DNA of 53,859 nt from Pseudoluteimonas sp044226035 (GCA_044226035.1 JBGAHT010000013.1:1-53859); one strand, 5' to 3'; shown: positions 17,040 through 25,972, counted from the stretch's first letter. The notes: generated from the letters alone by a model not told the origin. Numbers and translations are program-made.

Positions 17040-18082
17040 AGACGATGACGGCGGTTCTGATGAAGGAGTTGCGCGAGTTTGTCCGAGATCGCCGCACCTT
17101 GATGATGGCTCTGCTGTTCGGACCGTTGGTGACGCCGCTGCTGATGATTGGTCTGATCACGCTGGGCGAACATCGCGCCAAGACCGAAGGGGAAAAGCCG
17201 CTGAATATCGCCATCGTCGGCGCCGAGCGCGCGCCGAACCTGGTCGCGTGGCTGGCCGGACAGGGCATCGCGCGCAAGCAGGTCGCCGACCCGGACGCCG
17301 CGATCCGCGGCCAGGACGAGGATGTCTACCTGCGCATCGACGACAAGTACGCCAACGATTGGAGTGTCGGCAAGCCGGCGGTTGTCGAGATCGTGTACGA
17401 CAGCACGCGGCAAGCCGCGGAAATACCAAGCAAGCGACTGGAGACTGCGCTCTCAGTCTATGGTCAACAAGTCGGCGCGTTGCGCCTGCTCGCGCGCGGT
17501 ATCAACCCGAGCGTGGCGACGCCACTTGCGGTTTCGCACAAGGATCTTTCAACCCCGGCCGCTCGCCGCAGTATGGTGTTGGCAATGCTGCCTTATCTTT
17601 TCATCCTCAGTGCATTCATCGGTGGTGCGTATCTGGTCATCGACATCACCGCTGGTGAGCGCGAACGCCAATCGCTTGAACCCCTGCTGGCGACGCCGAC
17701 CTCACGCTCGTCCATCGTCAGCGGCAAAATCCTGGCAGCCTGCACGGTCGGACTCGCCAGCTTGTTGCTGACGTTGCTGGCGCTGAAGCTCGGCGCGCAG
17801 TTCGCGCCAGGAATCGCACGCACGCTCGATGTGAGTTTCGCGACCATCGGCACGATTCTGCTTGTGTTGCTGCCGATGCTATTCATCGGCACCACATTGC
17901 TGACCTACATCGCCGCCGGCGCCAAATCGGTGAAGGAGGCGCAGAGCTACATGTCGTTGCTGATGATGCTGCCGATCATTCCGACCGTCATGTTGATGGT
18001 GAATCCGATCCGCACCCAGCTCTGGCAATTTTATCCACAATCAGTTCCTGATCTGTGGTTCCTGACTTGGATTGACGTTTAA
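17036..18082 (+). CDS. natB: ABC transporter permease, NatB type, C-terminally truncated
   Basis: A 348-residue permease with an N-terminal helix (FGPLVTPLLMIGLITLG), a large extracytoplasmic domain to about residue 180, and helices such as LPYLFILSAFIGGAYLVIDI, TVGLASLLLTLLALKLG and TIGTILLVLLPMLFIGTTLL. NatB proteins are usually about 400 residues and continue after NPI[RK]TQLWQF with another loop and a last helix. Here the match stops at WQF (about nt 18030) and 16 unrelated residues lead to a TAA. Codon use is mixed: 17180-17340 is GC-rich like the surroundings, while the rest is clearly less biased, suggesting a recombinant or acquired gene. The last helix is lost, so function is doubtful. 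Confidence 0.8.
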
Positions 18083-18120
18083 TCCCACATTCTCGGTGCG
18101 CAAATCCGCACCTGTGGGAT
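18082..18120. repeat. Hairpin at the natB truncation point
   Basis: ATCCCACA (18082-18089) pairs with TGTGGGAT (18113-18120), and inside it GGTGCG (18095-18100) pairs with CGCACC (18107-18112) around CAAATC. It begins on the last base of the natB stop. There is no U-run, so it is not a standard terminator. The 18083-18235 stretch is less GC-rich than the genome and holds no gene that I recognise; it may be the scar of an insertion. Confidence 0.6.
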
Positions 18121-18235
18121 GAGAACACTGGATGAAGTGGGTGCGGTTTCTGGCTCGACCCGTCTACTTCTCCCAGGTATGCCGAAATCGTGGTTGGCTG
18201 AGCGGCACGCGATCTTCGCCAGCAATGGGCTCGAA

Positions 18236-18260
18236 AAAAGCCCGGCAATGCCGGGCTTTT
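18236..18260. terminator. Bidirectional intrinsic terminator
   Basis: AAAAGCCCGGCAATGCCGGGCTTTT (positions 18236-18260) forms a strong GC stem with A and T runs on both sides. It can stop transcripts from natB rightward and from the TolA-like gene leftward, which end on either side of it. Confidence 0.92.
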
Positions 18261-18278
18261 CCATCCGCTACGTCGCGT

Positions 18279-19297
18279 TCAGTTGCCGGGGTTGAAGCCG
18301 ATGGTGCGGCGGCTGGTCACCGGCGAGCTGACCGGCTGGAACTTCCAGCGCTTGACCGCGCTGAGCGCCTCGCGGTCGAACCGCGGCGGATCCGCGCGCA
18401 CCACCCGCGCCGAGGTCACCGAACCATCGGTGCCGACGGTGAATTCCACCTGGACCTCGCCGGAGGTGCCTCGCGATAGGCTTCGCGCGGATAGCGCGGC
18501 GACGGCGTGCTGATCGGACGCAGTTCGTTCGAGGTCGCCGCGGCCTGGGCAGGCGGATTCTGCGCCGCCGCCCGCTGGGCCGCCGCGCGGTCCGCCGCGG
18601 CCTTGTCGGCCGCCGCCTTGTCCGCCGCCGCCTTGTCGGCCGCCGCCTTGTCCGCCGCGGCCTTGGCGTCGGCGGCCTGCTGCTCGGCGAGTTGCTGCGC
18701 GGCGAGCTGTTGCGCCTTCTGCTGGTCGGCGAGCCGCTGTTTCTCGAGGTCGGCCTGCTTCTTCGCGTCTTCCTCGGTCCTGGCCGTGGCGTCGGCGGTG
18801 CGCTGCGCGAGGCTGGCCTGCGCGTCGGCGATGCTCTGCTTCAGGCGCGGCAACGCCGGCGCCTTGGGATCGGTCTTCTCCATCAGCGCGTACAGGCGTT
18901 GCGCTTCGGCAAAGTCGTCGCGGTTGATGCTCTGCTCGGTCGCGATCAGGGTGTAGGGCATCAGGTCGGTCAGCGCGCTCGAGACCGCCGGATCGTTCGG
19001 CGACTTGTCGCGCAGCGCGAGGTAGTACTCCATCGCGTTGTTGCCGGCCGGCGCGTACAGGCGCTGTTCGCGCAACGCGGCGCTGGCGGCTTCGCGCAAC
19101 TGCTCGGCGCCCATCGCCGCGACCTGTGCCGAGACCGCCACCGGTGGTGGCGCCGCCGTCGCCGCCTGCTGCCCGGCGGCCGGCGTGGCCTGCTCGGCGG
19201 TGTTGTCCTTCTTGCACGCGGCCAGCGCGCACACCAACATCATCCCGGCGACGAACCGCATTCCCGGCCGCCGCGGATCCCGTTTCGACTTCGACAT
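18279..19297 (-). pseudogene. TolA/TonB-like lipoprotein, frameshifted near 18470
   Basis: The gene encodes an envelope lipoprotein (lipobox LVCALAAC, then KKDN) of about 339 residues. It has an alpha-helical middle, an Ala/Lys-rich TolA-like stretch with repeated AAADK units (18601-18660), and a C-terminal TonB-like domain. The parts lie in two frames. The frame from the start reads PRYPREAYREAPPARSR and stops at 18416. The intact ending, GTSGEVQVEFTVGTDGSVTS through VKRWKFQPVSS to GFNPGN, lies one frame away and stops at 18279. Adding one G in the GAGGC run at 18470 (giving GAGGGC) joins them exactly. The ATG at 19297 has GGGAG upstream. Either a recent frameshift has removed the TonB domain or one base is missing from the sequence. 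Confidence 0.8.
18601..18660 (-). repeat. 15-bp tandem repeats coding AAADK
   Basis: Four near-identical 15-base units (CCTTGTCSGCCGCCG on the + strand), with partial units on both sides, encode the AAADK repeats of the TolA-like helix. Units differ by one or two bases. Such arrays can change copy number in frame. Confidence 0.9.
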
Positions 19298-19403
19298 CAC
19301 GTACCGCTCCCCCGTTGCGTCCTACGGACGCCTCCACCCATTAGGACGCGTCAGCGCGCGGGATTTGTCAACTGCCCGGGCCCGGATCGGAGCGGTTTTT
19401 GCC

Positions 19404-20727
19404 TCATTTCCCGATGCAGAAGGTCGCGAAAATGTGACCGAGTAGCGCATCCGGCAGCACCCGGCCGGTGATCTCGCCGAGCGCATCGTGGGCGCGGCGC
19501 AGGCTCCATCACGCGGCCAGTTCGGGGCGCGCCGCGGCGAGGCCGTCGACCGCCTCGTCGAGCAGCGCCGCGGGCGCTGCAACGCATCGACGTGCCGCGC
19601 GCGCGCCCTGAACACGCTTCCCCGCCGACCCCGGCCAGGGCGCGCAAGCGTGCGTGCAGCGCGTCGAATCCGGCGCCCGTGCGCGCGGAAACCAGGATCG
19701 CGCCCTCGGCCGTCGCGCTTGCGCGGGCAGCAAGTCGCTTTTGTTGTGCAGCATACGATCTCGGGCACGCCGGCAAGCGCGGCTTCGACGCTGGCGCGGC
19801 CGCGCTGCGGATCGCGCGTCGAGCACGACCAGCGCCGCATCGGCGCGCGCGAGTTCGGCGCGCGCGCGGCGCATGCCCTCGCGTTCGATCGCATCGCCTT
19901 CCTCGCGCAAGCCGGCGGTATCGACCAGGGTCAGCTCGACCCCGTCGACGCGGATGGTTTCCTGCAGCAGGTCGCGGGTGGTGCCGGGCAGGTCGGCGAC
20001 GATGGCGCGATCGCTGCCGGCAAGCGCGTTCAACAGCGAACTTTTCCCGGCGTTCGGCGGGCCGACGATCACCGCGTGCAGGCCGTCGCGCAGCCGGCGC
20101 CCCTGCTCGGCCGCGGCGAGCAAGGCGTCCAGTTGCGCGCGCGCAGCGTCGAGCCGGCGCCGCAATGCCGCTTCGCCGTCGGCATCGAGTTCCTCGTCGG
20201 CGAAGTCGATGGACGCTTCGAGCTGCACGCGCAAGGCCAGCAGCACGCGCGCCAGCGCATCGACGCGTTGCGAGAACTCGCCTTCCAGCGAACGCCGCCG
20301 CGCGCGCCGCGTGCACGTCGCCCGCGGCGATCAGGTCGGCGACGGCTTCGGCCTACTGGGCCGAGGTCGAGGCGGCCGTTTTCCCAGGCACGCTGGCTGA
20401 ATCGCCGGCGCGCGCGCGTCGCGCGCCGAGCGCGCAGCAGGTTTCGAGCAATTCGTGCAACAGCACCGGGCTGCCGTGCGCCTGCAGTTCGACCACGTCC
20501 TCGCCGGTGTAGCTGGCGGGCGCGGCGAACAGCAACGCGATGCCGTCGTCGAGGATCGCGCCGTCGCGGTCGCGGAAGCGCGCGTGGCGCGCGTGGCGCG
20601 GTTCGAGCGCGCGGCCGCAGATGCGTTCGCCGATCGGCTTCGCCCGCGGCCCCGACAGCCGCACGATGCCGATGCCGCCGCGGCCGGCGGCGCTGGCGAT
20701 CGCGGCGATGGTGTCGCGGTCTTGCAT
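19404..20727 (-). pseudogene. mnmE: tRNA-modification GTPase MnmE, broken by many frameshifts
   Basis: MnmE (TrmE) with MnmG installs the cmnm5 group on U34 of tRNAs. All parts of the protein can be found in order, but in three different frames. The start MQDRDTIAAIASAAGRGGIG, YTGEDVVELQAHGSP, the G domain (VIVGPPNAGKSSLLNAL, LPGTTRD, DTAGLREEGD, HNKSDLL) and the C-terminal HIFATFCIGK are all present. I count about eight frame changes: near 20401, 20360, 20295, 19816, 19750, 19722, 19618 and 19575. There are also in-frame stops at about 20355 (TAG) and 19509 (TGA). Total length, 1324 bases, is close to the usual 1.35 kb, so only small indels are involved. The flanking yidC is intact. True decay and poor local sequence are both possible. 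Confidence 0.9.
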
Positions 20728-20765
20728 GCGCGATGGATGCCCGGTGCCGCGCGGCGAAGGACGCC

Positions 20766-22451
20766 TTACGCGACCTTCGCCTTCGGTTCGCCGTACTTGC
20801 GCAGCATGTACCACTGCTGCAACAGGCCCAGGCCGCCGTTCGCGACCTGGTACAGCACCAGGCCCGCGGGCAGGAACATCAGCACGACGCCGAAGATGAG
20901 CGGCATCATCTTCATCATCTTCTGCTGGGTCGGGTCCATGCCCGGCGCCGGCGGCATCAGGTGCTGGGTCATGAACATGATCCCGGCGTTGAGCACCGGC
21001 AGGATGAAGTACGGATCGCGCGCGGTCAGGTCGTGGATCCAGCCGATCCACGGCGCCTGGCGCAATTCCACCGATTCCGACAGCACCCAGTACAGGGTCA
21101 TGAAGATCAGGATCTGCGGGATGATCGGCAGGCAGCCGCCCATCGGGTTGATCTTTTCCTTCTTGTACAGCTCCAGCATCGCCTGCTGGAACTTCTGCTT
21201 GTCGTCGCCGTAGCGTTCCTTCAGCTGCTGCAGGCGCGGCTGGAACCGGCGCATCTGCGCGGCCGACTTGTATTGCGCGTTCGACAGCGGGAACAGCGCG
21301 ATCTTGAGCAGCACCACCAGGCCGATGATCGCCCAGCCCCAGTTGCCGAACAGCGCGTGCAGGCGCGAGAGGATCCAGAACAGGCCCTGCCCCAGCATCG
21401 CGAACAACGAGAAGCGGCTGTAGTCGACCGCGCGATCGAGCCCGGGCACGTCCTGCGCCTTGATCTGCGACACCAGCTTGGGCCCGACCCACAACCGTGC
21501 GTCGCTGGCCCCCGATTGCCCCGGCGCGAGCGAGAACTGCGGGCCGCTCGCGGAAATGCTGTCCTGCGCGCCCTGCTGCGCGAGCGCGTACAGCGCGGGC
21601 TGGTCCTTCTGCGGAATCCATGCGACGAAGAAATGGTGCTGCAGGATCGCCAGCCAGCCGCCGCTGATGGTCTTGTCGAGGCTGCCGTCCTTCATGTACT
21701 TGTCGTCGAAACGGCGGCGTTCGTAGCCGTCGGTCGGACTGAACCAGGTCGCGCCGTGGAAGCTGTACGACTCGGGGTTGACCATGCTGCTCTTGAGCTG
21801 CTGCGGCACCCGCGCCAGCTGGCGCGTCACGTAGCCCTGCCACGCGCTCGCGCCGTCGTTGCGCACGCGGTCGCGCACCGCGACCACGTAGCTGCCGCGG
21901 GTCAGCACGAATTCGCGCCGCACCACCACGCCTTCGGGCGTGCGCGCCTCGAACGGCACCACCAGCTGCTGCTGCCCGGGCGCGAGCGCGACGCTGCGCG
22001 CGTCCCTGACCGGCGCGAACGCGAGCGGCCGCGCGTTCGCGCCACTGCCCGCCACCCACAGGCTGCGCGCGACATAGAAGTGCGCGGGATCGGTATCGAG
22101 CAGGCGCACCGGTTCGCTGCCGGCGGCTTCGCTGCGCGGGTATTGCAGCAGGTCGGCGACCTGCACGCCGTCGCCGGCGAGCTGCAGGCGCAGCACGTCG
22201 GTGCGGACCTCGACCGAGGGCATCGCCTGCGCGACCGGCGCCTGCGCGGACTGCGCGGGCGCGGCGCCCGCGGCGGCCGGGATCGCGCCGTTCGGCGACG
22301 GGATGCTCGCGGGAATGGCCGCATCGGCCTGCGTGGCGGCGGCGTTCGCGATGGCCGGCGCCTTGGGCGCGTGCTCCGCGCTCCACGCCATCCACAGCAA
22401 GGTGGCCACGGCGAGCCAGGCGAAGAACAGGAGGTTGCGGATCTGGTTCAT
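20766..22451 (-). CDS. yidC: Membrane protein insertase YidC
   Basis: A 561-residue insertase, normal length for a gammaproteobacterium. It has an N-terminal anchor (NLLFFAWLAVATLLWMAW), a large periplasmic beta domain to about residue 330, and the conserved C-terminal five-helix core. The core includes WGWAIIGLVVLLKIALFPLS, the cytoplasmic coiled segment QPRLQQLKERYGDDKQKFQQ, NPMGGCLPIIPQILIFMTLY, and a final segment ending YMLRKYGEPKAKVA. It inserts and folds inner-membrane proteins alone or with SecYEG. It follows rnpA directly, and no yidD frame lies between them, unlike many relatives. Its ATG overlaps the stop of rnpA as read (ATGA). Downstream lies the broken mnmE. Confidence 0.96.
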   Translation of the reverse strand: MNQIRNLLFFAWLAVATLLWMAWSAEHAPKAPAIANAAATQADAAIPASIPSPNGAIPAAAGAAPAQSAQAPVAQAMPSVEVRTDVLRLQLAGDGVQVADLLQYPRSEAAGSEPVRLLDTDPAHFYVARSLWVAGSGANARPLAFAPVRDARSVALAPGQQQLVVPFEARTPEGVVVRREFVLTRGSYVVAVRDRVRNDGASAWQGYVTRQLARVPQQLKSSMVNPESYSFHGATWFSPTDGYERRRFDDKYMKDGSLDKTISGGWLAILQHHFFVAWIPQKDQPALYALAQQGAQDSISASGPQFSLAPGQSGASDARLWVGPKLVSQIKAQDVPGLDRAVDYSRFSLFAMLGQGLFWILSRLHALFGNWGWAIIGLVVLLKIALFPLSNAQYKSAAQMRRFQPRLQQLKERYGDDKQKFQQAMLELYKKEKINPMGGCLPIIPQILIFMTLYWVLSESVELRQAPWIGWIHDLTARDPYFILPVLNAGIMFMTQHLMPPAPGMDPTQQKMMKMMPLIFGVVLMFLPAGLVLYQVANGGLGLLQQWYMLRKYGEPKAKVA

Positions 22452-22906
22452 CGGGCAGGCGTACTCAGCCGGAGCGCGTGTCCGGCATGGATGGGAAGTG
22501 GGTGGGGCGGGCGTGCAAGCCGCGCGCATTTGTGCCGGCGTGGACATCCGCAGGCAAAGCGCCGGCGCGTTGCAGCAGTTGCGAAAACGCTTCGCAGCGC
22601 GGCGTTGTCGAGCGCGGCCGCCGGCGGCCGCGCGACCACGACGTAGTCCGCGGGCACCAGCTGCGAAGACAGGCGGCGGAAGGCGTCGCGCAGGACGCGC
22701 TTGATCCGGTTGCGGCCGACCGCGTTCGGGTCGACCTTGCGCGAGACCGCCACGCCCAGTCGCGGGCGCGGTGCGGCGAGCGCATGCAGGGCGAGCGCGG
22801 GCGCGGCGACGCGGCGGCCGGCGTCGAACACCCGCACGAAATCCCCGCGCTGGCGCAAGCGGGCGGATTTCGGGAATGTCTGGGCGATGGGCGCGGCCGT
22901 GGTCAC
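22448..22906 (-). CDS. rnpA: Ribonuclease P protein component, 3' end probably frameshifted
   Basis: RnpA is the protein subunit that helps the RNase P RNA cut 5' leaders from tRNA precursors. The core is intact: FPKSARLRQRGDFVRVFDAG, RLGVAVSRKVDPNAVGRNRI, then KRVLRDAFR and DYVVVARPPAA. After ALRSVF the frame reads an Arg/Cys/His-rich tail unlike RnpA. The alternative frame reads EAFSQLLQRAGALPADV and ends at 22465, which matches xanthomonad RnpA C-termini as I remember them. One extra base near 22594 (CTGCGCGAAGCG instead of CTGCGAAGCG) would restore it. As read, the stop overlaps the yidC start. The start is a GTG at 22906. Because rnpA is essential, a sequence error is the simpler reading. 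Confidence 0.87.
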   Translation of the reverse strand: MTTAAPIAQTFPKSARLRQRGDFVRVFDAGRRVAAPALALHALAAPRPRLGVAVSRKVDPNAVGRNRIKRVLRDAFRRLSSQLVPADYVVVARPPAAALDNAALRSVFATAATRRRFACGCPRRHKCARLARPPHPLPIHAGHALRLSTPAR

Positions 22907-22943
22907 GGTCGCTGCGGCGACCCCGCGAAGGGGTCGCGTCCGC

Positions 22944-23084
22944 TCACGCGGTCAGGCGCTTGCGGCCCTTGGCGCGGCGGCGCGCCAGCACCTTGCGGCC
23001 GTCGGCGGTCTTCATCCGCGCACGGAAGCCGTGGTCGCGCTTGCGCTTGAGGTTGCTGGGCTGGTAGGTGCGCTTGGTGGCCAT
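22944..23084 (-). CDS. rpmH: 50S ribosomal protein L34
   Basis: A complete 46-residue L34, MATKRTYQPSNLKRKRDHGF through GRKVLARRRAKGRKRLTA, a nearly invariant sequence in bacteria. It is the first gene of the leftward rpmH-rnpA-yidC-mnmE cluster next to oriC; the gap to rnpA is 37 bases. Its promoter must lie in the 208 bases shared with dnaA. Confidence 0.98.
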   Translation of the reverse strand: MATKRTYQPSNLKRKRDHGFRARMKTADGRKVLARRRAKGRKRLTA

Positions 23085-23238
23085 GGCGGCGAGGTAAAAG
23101 CGGCGGAAAAGATTCGGAAGCATAGCGGCCGCGGCCGCCCGGGTCAATTCCGCCCCGCGGGCGCCTTGGGTTCCCGGCGTCCCCGGCCGCGGCCGTTGGC
23201 GCGCTACCGGCGCGGTGTTAGGCTGCAGGCCACCCCTG

Positions 23239-23247
23239 TTATCCACA
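23239..23247 (+). promoter_or_regulatory. DnaA box upstream of dnaA
   Basis: TTATCCACA is a perfect consensus DnaA box, 46 bases before the dnaA ATG in the rpmH-dnaA gap. It is the only perfect copy in that gap. It fits autorepression of dnaA, contribution to the origin, or both. Confidence 0.85.
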
Positions 23248-23292
23248 GCGCGCGGCCCGTCCGCGCGGCTGCCTTGTCGACGAGATTCACGG

Positions 23293-24615
23293 ATGGACGC
23301 CTGGCCCCGCTGTCTGGAACGCCTGCAAGCCGAGTTTCCGGCCGAGGATGTCCACACCTGGCTGAAACCCCTGCAGGCGGACCTGCGCGAGGACGGCCTG
23401 GTGCTGTACGCGCCCAACGCCTTCGTCATGGAAGAGGTGCGCGGCCGCTACCTCGAACGCATCCGCGAACTGCTCGCCCACTACGCCGGCAACGCGACGG
23501 TCAACCTCGAGATCGGCGCCAGCCGCAAGCCGGTGGCGGTGGCGCCTTCGGTCGCGGCCACCCCCGCCGCGGGCGAACCCTTCCACGGCAACCTCGACCC
23601 GCATTTCACCTTCGACACCTTCGTCGAGGGCCGCAGCAACCAGTTCGGGCGCGCGGCCGCGTGGCAGGCCGCGCAGAAGCCCGGCGACCGCGCCCACAAC
23701 CCGCTGCTGCTCTACGGCGGCACCGGCCTGGGCAAGACCCACCTGATGTTCGCCGCCGGCAACGAGATGCGCCGGCAGAACCCGGCGGTGCGGGTGATGT
23801 ACCTGCGCAGCGAGCAGTTCATGAACGCCTTCACCAAGGCGCTCTACGACAAGTCCAGCGGCGGCATGGAGGCGTTCAAGCGCCAGTTCCAGGGCATCGA
23901 CGCGCTGCTGATCGACGACATCCAGTTCTTCGCCGGCAAGGACCGCACCCAGGAGGAGTTCTTCCACACCTTCAACGCGCTGTTCGACGGCCGCCAGCAG
24001 ATCATCCTGACCTGCGACCGCTACCCGCGCGAGGTGGAAGGCCTGGAACCGCGGCTGAAATCGCGCCTCGGCTGGGGCTTGTCGGTCGCGATCGACCCGC
24101 CGGATTTCGAAACCCGCGCGCAGATCGTGCTGGCCAAGGCGCGCGAGCGCGGCGCGGCGATCCCCGACGACGTCGCGTTCCTGATCGCCAAGAAGATGCG
24201 CTCGAACGTGCGCGAGCTCGAAGGCGCGATCAACAAGCTCACCGCCGACGCGCGCTTCACCGGCCGCGCGATCACCCTGGAATTCGCCCAGGAAACGCTG
24301 CGCGACCTGTTGCGCGCGCAGCAGCAGGCGATCGGCATTCCCAACATCCAGAAAGTGGTGGCCGACTACTACGGGCTGCAGATCAAGGACCTGTTGTCCA
24401 AGCGCCGCACGCGTTCGCTGGCGCGCCCGCGCCAGGTCGCGATGGCGCTGGCCAAGGAACTGACCGAACACAGCCTGCCGGAAATCGGCGACGCCTTCGC
24501 CGGCCGCGACCACACCACCGTGCTGCATGCCTGCCGGCAGGTCCGCAACCTGATCCAGACCGATGGCAAGCTGCGCGAGGACTGGGATAAGCTCATTCGC
24601 AAACTCAGTGAATAA
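23293..24615 (+). CDS. dnaA: Chromosomal replication initiator DnaA
   Basis: A 440-residue initiator, full length. Domain I is at residues 1-75 (WPRCLERLQAEFPAEDVHTW). A short low-complexity linker follows, then the AAA+ domain with Walker A GGTGLGKTH at 142-150, Walker B ALLIDDIQFF near 204, the sensor-1 region ILTCDRYPRE, and arginine-rich EPRLKSRLGWGL. The C-terminal DNA-binding domain carries the DnaA signature GRDHTTVLHACRQV near 403-416. It binds DnaA boxes and melts oriC. The ATG at 23293 was chosen because it begins the conserved domain I; the open frame extends to 23215 without support. dnaN follows after 232 bases that hold the likely origin. Confidence 0.98.
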   Translation: MDAWPRCLERLQAEFPAEDVHTWLKPLQADLREDGLVLYAPNAFVMEEVRGRYLERIRELLAHYAGNATVNLEIGASRKPVAVAPSVAATPAAGEPFHGNLDPHFTFDTFVEGRSNQFGRAAAWQAAQKPGDRAHNPLLLYGGTGLGKTHLMFAAGNEMRRQNPAVRVMYLRSEQFMNAFTKALYDKSSGGMEAFKRQFQGIDALLIDDIQFFAGKDRTQEEFFHTFNALFDGRQQIILTCDRYPREVEGLEPRLKSRLGWGLSVAIDPPDFETRAQIVLAKARERGAAIPDDVAFLIAKKMRSNVRELEGAINKLTADARFTGRAITLEFAQETLRDLLRAQQQAIGIPNIQKVVADYYGLQIKDLLSKRRTRSLARPRQVAMALAKELTEHSLPEIGDAFAGRDHTTVLHACRQVRNLIQTDGKLREDWDKLIRKLSE

Positions 24616-24847
24616 GCCGGTGGACAACTGGCGAATGTCGCGTGGACCACGAACGCCGGGTCCCGGGGAACGCAAACGATCCACAGCTTGTCCCCGCATC
24701 GCCCGCCGGTTTTACGGGCGAAGCTGGAGCGGTAATATTATTAAAATTCAAATAGTTACATCCGTTTTCCAAGCCGACGCGCGCCCCTAGCACCACCGCT
24801 TTTGATCTGAATATCCGTCCTTCAAACAACAACCGGGTAGCCACCAG
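24616..24847. other. Candidate oriC core with AT-rich unwinding element (dnaA-dnaN gap)
   Basis: The 232 bases between dnaA and dnaN contain a striking AT-rich run, TAATATTATTAAAATTCAAA TAGTTACA (24733-24760), inside DNA that is otherwise about 70% GC. It looks like a DNA-unwinding element. DnaA-box-like sequences lie to its left: CGATCCACA at about 24679 and GGTGGACAA at about 24619 (reverse orientation), each about two mismatches from consensus. The perfect box at 23239 lies on the other side of dnaA. Together with the divergent gene directions this makes the gap the best origin candidate. The dnaN promoter must also be here. Confidence 0.7.
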
Positions 24848-25948
24848 ATGCGTTTCAGCCTGCAGCGCGAAACTTTCCTGAAGCCCTTGGCCCAGGTCGT
24901 CAACGTGGTCGAGCGCCGGCAGACCCTGCCGGTCCTGGCCAACCTGCTGGTGCAGGTGAAGGACGGGCAGTTGTCCCTCACCGGCAGCGACCTGGAAGTG
25001 GAAATGGTGGCGCGGGTCGCGGTGGAGGATGCGAAGGACGGGGAAGTCACCATTCCGGCGCGCAAGCTGTTCGACTACATCCGCGCCCTGCCCGACGGCA
25101 GCAAGATCACGGTGTCGCAGTCGGGCGAGAAGATTCAGGTCCAGGCCGGCCGCAGCCGCTGCAATCTCACCAGCCTGCCGGCCAACGATTTCCCGTCGGT
25201 GGACGAGGTCGAGGCCACCGAGCGCGTCACCGTGCCCGAGGCCGCGCTGAAGGAGCTGATCGAACGCACCGCGTTCGCGATGGCGCAGCAGGACGTGCGC
25301 TATTACCTGAACGGCCTGCTGTTCGACCTGCGCGAAGCCAGCCTGCGCTGCGTGGCGACCGACGGCCATCGCCTGGCCCTGTGCGAAGCCCCGCTCGGGT
25401 CCGGCGGCGGCACCAAGCGCCAGATCATCGTGCCGCGCAAGGGCGTGACCGAATTGCAGCGCCTGCTCGAAGGCGGCGACCGCGACGTCGAACTGGAGCT
25501 CGGCCGCGGCCACATCCGGGTCAAGCGCGACGATGTCACCTTCACCAGCAAGCTCATCGACGGCCGCTTCCCCGACTACGAGGCGGTGATCCCGATCGGC
25601 GCCGACCGCGAGATCCGCGTCGACCGCGAGGCGTTGCGTGCCGCGCTGCAACGCGCCGCGATCCTCTCCAACGAGAAATACCGGGGCGTCCGGGTCGAGG
25701 CCTCGCCCAACCTGCTGCGCATCAGCGCGCACAACCCCGAACAGGAAGAAGCCCAGGAAGAGGTCGAGGCCGATACCCGGGTCGAGGGCCTGGCCATCGG
25801 CTTCAACGTCAATTACCTGCTCGAAGCCCTCACCGCCCTGCGCGACGAACATGTCGTGCTGCAGCTGCGCGACGCCAACTCCTCGGCGCTGGTCCGGGAA
25901 GCGGCCAGCGAACGCTGCCGCCATGTGGTGATGCCGCTGCGCCTGTGA
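24848..25948 (+). CDS. dnaN: DNA polymerase III sliding clamp (beta subunit)
   Basis: A 366-residue beta clamp, normal length. It starts MRFSLQRETFLKPLAQVVNV, carries the domain linker features RCVATDGHRLALCEA and FPDYEAVIP near the middle, and ends with the conserved MPLRL. The clamp encircles DNA as a dimer and tethers polymerase III. It lies between dnaA and recF in the standard order, 67 bases before recF. That gap holds a parS site. Confidence 0.98.
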   Translation: MRFSLQRETFLKPLAQVVNVVERRQTLPVLANLLVQVKDGQLSLTGSDLEVEMVARVAVEDAKDGEVTIPARKLFDYIRALPDGSKITVSQSGEKIQVQAGRSRCNLTSLPANDFPSVDEVEATERVTVPEAALKELIERTAFAMAQQDVRYYLNGLLFDLREASLRCVATDGHRLALCEAPLGSGGGTKRQIIVPRKGVTELQRLLEGGDRDVELELGRGHIRVKRDDVTFTSKLIDGRFPDYEAVIPIGADREIRVDREALRAALQRAAILSNEKYRGVRVEASPNLLRISAHNPEQEEAQEEVEADTRVEGLAIGFNVNYLLEALTALRDEHVVLQLRDANSSALVREAASERCRHVVMPLRL

Positions 25949-25972
25949 AGACGGCCGTCGCCCGGCCACGCA

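Noticed and set aside
18083..18235. Small gene or transposase fragment after natB
   Set aside because: Short frames exist on both strands, but none has a ribosome-binding site, codon bias or a motif that I recognise.
18601..18660. Short regular repeats resembling a CRISPR or minisatellite
   Set aside because: The 15-base units are contiguous, without spacers, and encode AAADK in a TolA-like helix.
19404..20727. Programmed ribosomal frameshifting in mnmE
   Set aside because: About eight shifts in both directions plus stop codons cannot be a recoding signal; decay or sequence error fits better.
19488..22646. 1052-codon open frame on the plus strand across mnmE and yidC
   Set aside because: Antisense to the recognisable mnmE and yidC; no homology and Arg/Ala/Gly-rich shadow composition.
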